A program made the position numbers and the translations under genes. The notes beneath the pieces were generated by a model that was given only the letters and a program-made list of their open reading frames with translations, made no database searches and had not been told where the DNA came from. 64,000 nucleotides of DNA from Epithemia pelagica (lineage: Eukaryota > Bacillariophyta > Bacillariophyceae > Surirellales > Surirellaceae): the NCBI GenBank assembly GCA_946965045.2, contig OX337238.1, positions 1 through 64,000 on the forward strand, written 5' to 3'. Of this stretch, positions 62,476-64,000 are shown in pieces. Each line of letters begins with the position of its first letter. Position 1 is the stretch's first letter.

Positions 62476-64000
62476 CTATCGACCATCATCATCATCATCA
62501 TGAAACTGCCCAAACCACGTCAAATCTTGTGCCGTTCCTGCTCTTGGTGTTTGGACGACGATACGTCCAAATCCACGGGGTTGTTCGTCCTTTTGAATCA
62601 TGGCAAAGTGTGGAAAGAACTGAGCAAATAGTTGCTCCACCACTTTGGACGACGACAGCGCGGTACTACTACTGCTGCTGCTGCTGCTGGACTCTTGTTG
62701 GACATGTTCCAGATGAACATGAAGATTGATATCCATATGACTGCGTCCATCCCACGTAACAATTACGTGACCACCCGCAAAGTCTGCAGTCACGAGACAC
62801 CCATTCCCAATTTCTGCTGTATCTGTGGTTGTTTCCCTGGTGTCGTTGTGTTTGGTGCTTTCCAACACTTGATCCATGAACTGCTCGATATCCGAACATG
62901 ACACGCCGGGTGTTTGTGGACCCTTGCTCTCGTCGTCTTCTTGTAGAGATGATGATGATGATGATGATGATCCCTTGCGACCCACAATGTCACGTCGCGG
63001 AACCACCAAAATAGAGCTATCAAAGCAACGAACCTTGTACAGTCCATCCGACCGACTGGCGTCTTGAATGTAGCCTTGCACCCATGTGACTTCTCCAGTC
63101 TCCTCCGGTTCATTGTCGTTGTCGTCGTCATGGTCCGAATCTCGAACAATCACCTGCTCTCCATACGTGAGCGGTGCAGCAGAAGATGTCGTCGTGTCGT
63201 CCGCGAGTAACAGTTGTGAGCGAGACACGGTATGCCTGGAGACTCCACGATTGCGTTTGCGCATCACATGATATTTGTCAGTCGTCTCGTCCGATGGTTG
63301 TTCCAGCACAGTACCCAGAAACCATGTCCCATCCCAGGGATGGACATGGTCATTCACAAAAACTTGGGTTCCTACGGCAATCGTTCCTCCAGACGTTTGT
63401 TGCCATTCGTATTGCCATATTGTTTGCTGTGCGACACCCTTTTGGCTGAGCCATTGAGCACGACCGGCATCCACGTTGTAGTCCAGATCGGTAACCGTTT
63501 TCCGTTGATCAAAATTCGGTACATGCTGTTGAAGACCCACCTTGCTGAGTGCAAGATGAGGGACTAAACCCGGGTTGGCTTCTTGAATGGATGAAAACAC
63601 TTGATTCAAATGCTTGTAAAAGTGCTCGTCTCCCACGGATAGTAGGCCCACCTTCATCTCCGAAGCACCATGATGACTCGTGGTGTCATGAGTTTGTCGT
63701 ACCACCACGTGAGCATCCACAACGGGGTTGAAGGATACCAAGTCGGATCGGATTCGGTCCAGTAAGGCACGGCGCCATGACGACGACGTTGCCGGGGACC
63801 TTGGCATGGGCACAACCACCATCCAGTTCGGATTGGTAATCGACATGCCTCGCCATTGCACACTGTGAAGCATGATGCGATACAACACTTGTCCCATAGC
63901 ACGGGGCACAGCCGGATCAATGACAATGGCATGCAATCCCTGGGACTGCCAGAAGACTTGTTCTTGGAGCGTTGTGCGTAACTTCCGCTCACAAACAAGT
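62476..64000 (-). CDS. Unknown protein, 5' end beyond the window; two small beta-barrel-like modules
   Basis: The minus-strand frame is open from the window edge (LVCERKLRTTLQEQVFWQSQ) to a stop at 62476, at least 507 codons, so the start is outside. HAIVIDPAVPRAMGQVLYRI and a basic middle part are followed by two segments resembling Tudor/SH3-like barrels: VGTQVFVNDHVHPWDGTWFL-GTVLE and YGEQVIVRD...VTWVQGYIQD...LYKVRCFDSSILVV. Poly-Ser runs separate these from a C-terminal part with GGHVIVTWDGRSHMDINLHV. That last part and the N-terminal phrase faintly recall S-adenosylmethionine decarboxylase or aminopropyltransferase proteins, but not firmly. No function assigned. Confidence 0.7.
   Translation of the reverse strand, partial: LVCERKLRTTLQEQVFWQSQGLHAIVIDPAVPRAMGQVLYRIMLHSVQWRGMSITNPNWMVVVPMPRSPATSSSWRRALLDRIRSDLVSFNPVVDAHVVVRQTHDTTSHHGASEMKVGLLSVGDEHFYKHLNQVFSSIQEANPGLVPHLALSKVGLQQHVPNFDQRKTVTDLDYNVDAGRAQWLSQKGVAQQTIWQYEWQQTSGGTIAVGTQVFVNDHVHPWDGTWFLGTVLEQPSDETTDKYHVMRKRNRGVSRHTVSRSQLLLADDTTTSSAAPLTYGEQVIVRDSDHDDDNDNEPEETGEVTWVQGYIQDASRSDGLYKVRCFDSSILVVPRRDIVGRKGSSSSSSSSLQEDDESKGPQTPGVSCSDIEQFMDQVLESTKHNDTRETTTDTAEIGNGCLVTADFAGGHVIVTWDGRSHMDINLHVHLEHVQQESSSSSSSSSTALSSSKVVEQLFAQFFPHFAMIQKDEQPRGFGRIVVQTPRAGTAQDLTWFGQFHDDDDDGR

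Overview
The window is one end of a eukaryotic chromosome. It opens with about 556 bp of CCCTAA (TTAGGG-type) telomere, then runs through repeat-rich subtelomere into gene-bearing DNA. Most genes are long and intron-poor. The few introns I can place are short (70-109 nt) with GTGAGT or GTAAGT donors. Recognisable proteins are a phospholipid:diacylglycerol acyltransferase (PDAT), a Rab3GAP catalytic subunit, a bZIP factor, a core-1 beta-1,3-galactosyltransferase-like enzyme, a metacaspase remnant, and kelch proteins. With the serine/glutamine-rich low-complexity tails, this suggests a stramenopile, most likely a diatom. The species cannot be named from sequence alone.

Layout. 1-9 kb: telomere, subtelomeric repeats, a convergent pair of element-like genes between perfect 55-bp direct repeats, two copies of a 123-bp MITE-like element, and a G-rich duplicated tract. 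9-13.7 kb: a dead metacaspase, a PLD-like gene with a frameshift between two diverged direct repeats, and a spliced gene of unknown function. 15.2-18.1 kb: PDAT. 18.7-34 kb: a tandem segmental duplication. Each unit carries a kelch gene, a block of kelch remnants and the 5' end of the Rab3GAP gene. One unit was interrupted by a 4.23-kb DNA transposon whose empty site survives in the other unit. The second unit carries a 1.16-kb element with 31-bp terminal inverted repeats. 33.4-40.2 kb: the complete Rab3GAP gene. 41-45 kb: two decayed genes. 45.0-46.4 kb: the galactosyltransferase-like gene. 48-57.8 kb: five paralogous genes for secreted cysteine-rich proteins. 58.6-61.5 kb: the bZIP gene. 62.5 kb to the edge: a gene cut by the window.

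The most striking content is the five-gene secreted family. All five proteins have a signal peptide or N-terminal anchor and exactly 18 cysteines. The cysteines fall in a nearly invariant C-x5-C-x12 register, which suggests a disulfide-laddered solenoid. I recognise no named domain for it. The second highlight is the 4.23-kb transposon, whose ends, target-site duplication and empty site can all be read directly.
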